A stretch of 64,000 nucleotides of DNA, from contig NZ_CP025624.1 in NCBI RefSeq assembly GCF_002874965.1, forward strand, positions 1,674,001-1,738,000, in the 5' to 3' direction. The DNA is from Pseudomonas sp. NC02 (GTDB lineage: Bacteria > Pseudomonadota > Gammaproteobacteria > Pseudomonadales > Pseudomonadaceae). The position numbers were made by a program, and so were the translations under genes. Shown piece after piece: positions 63,848-64,000 of this stretch (its first letter is position 1; each line of letters opens with the position of its first letter). A model generated the notes under the pieces. The model was not told where the DNA came from. It was given only the letters and a program-made list of their open reading frames with translations, and did no database searches.

Positions 63848-64000
63848 TCAGGCGCCGAAACCGCCGTCGATGGTCAGGCTGGCGCCGGTGATGTAGCCGG
63901 CCTCAGGGCCTGCCAGATAGGCGACGAAACTAGCGATCTCTTCTACATGGCCATAACGGCCCACGGCCATGAAGCCGATCAGGCTTTCGGCGAAATCACC
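63848..64000 (-). CDS. short-chain dehydrogenase/reductase, C-terminal fragment
   Basis: The last 50 codons of an SDR gene that runs off the right edge: GRYGHVEEIASFVAYLAGPE, then AGYITGASLTIDGGFGA and TGA. This is the standard end of 3-oxoacyl-ACP-reductase-like SDR enzymes (xxITGxxLxIDGG). The catalytic Tyr-Lys part is outside, so the substrate cannot be told. Confidence 0.85.
   Translation of the reverse strand, partial: GDFAESLIGFMAVGRYGHVEEIASFVAYLAGPEAGYITGASLTIDGGFGA

Overview
The window is ordinary chromosomal DNA of a Pseudomonas of the fluorescens group. The basis is GC-rich coding with Pseudomonas codon use, many REP/REPIN palindromes of the GTGGGAGC type, and gene order matching from memory two P. 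aeruginosa PAO1 neighbourhoods (PA1414-PA1422 gbu region; PA1272-PA1288 cobalamin region). No rRNA, tRNA, CRISPR array, insertion sequence or prophage was seen. 65 protein genes are called, two of them cut by the window edges.

Layout. 1-9.4 kb: start of an ABC exporter, periplasmic cyclophilin, alpha/beta hydrolase and LysR regulator; azoreductase and EamA exporter facing a second LysR gene; YcaC-like hydrolase, MscS-type channel and DEAD-box helicase. 9.4-13.9 kb: small envelope proteins, a TorF porin and CvfB. 14-17.7 kb: an NCS1 nucleobase transporter behind a sigma-54 promoter, then a divergent MFS/LysR pair. 17.8-26 kb: an orphan 40-residue PA1414-type protein, an unusual NAD-domain/FAD-domain fusion oxidoreductase, and the guanidinobutyrate module (two transporters, NTF2-like protein, gbuA, divergent gbuR).

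26-41 kb is core housekeeping: tapT, cysM, rlmD, relA, mazG, then purM-purN-DUF3108 on the minus strand, DUF2066, an AI-2E family permease, hda and two tandem NlpC/P60 lipoproteins. 42.5-52.6 kb is the late cobalamin pathway. A cobalamin riboswitch leads cobO-cobB-bluB-cbiB-cobD-cobQ, almost all with overlapping stop/start codons; an ~830-bp inverted repeat with a REPIN at its centre then separates cobU-cobT-cobC-cobS. 52.6-55 kb: a MarR repressor, an MFS transporter and a 39-residue membrane protein, with the same GGGTATATAC operator before both larger genes, then a glutathione peroxidase. 55-64 kb: FadL porin, a phage-derived lysozyme-like protein, Sel1 protein, rmuC, an MxtR/CrbS transporter-kinase hybrid and the end of an SDR gene.

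Most worth following up: the fusion oxidoreductase at 18.4-20.5 kb; REP palindromes that now encode the C-termini of CobB and of the gbu-linked NCS1 transporter; the giant REPIN-centred palindrome inside the cob operon; the MarR gene that appears leaderless and self-repressed; and the lysozyme-like protein that lacks the expected glutamate.
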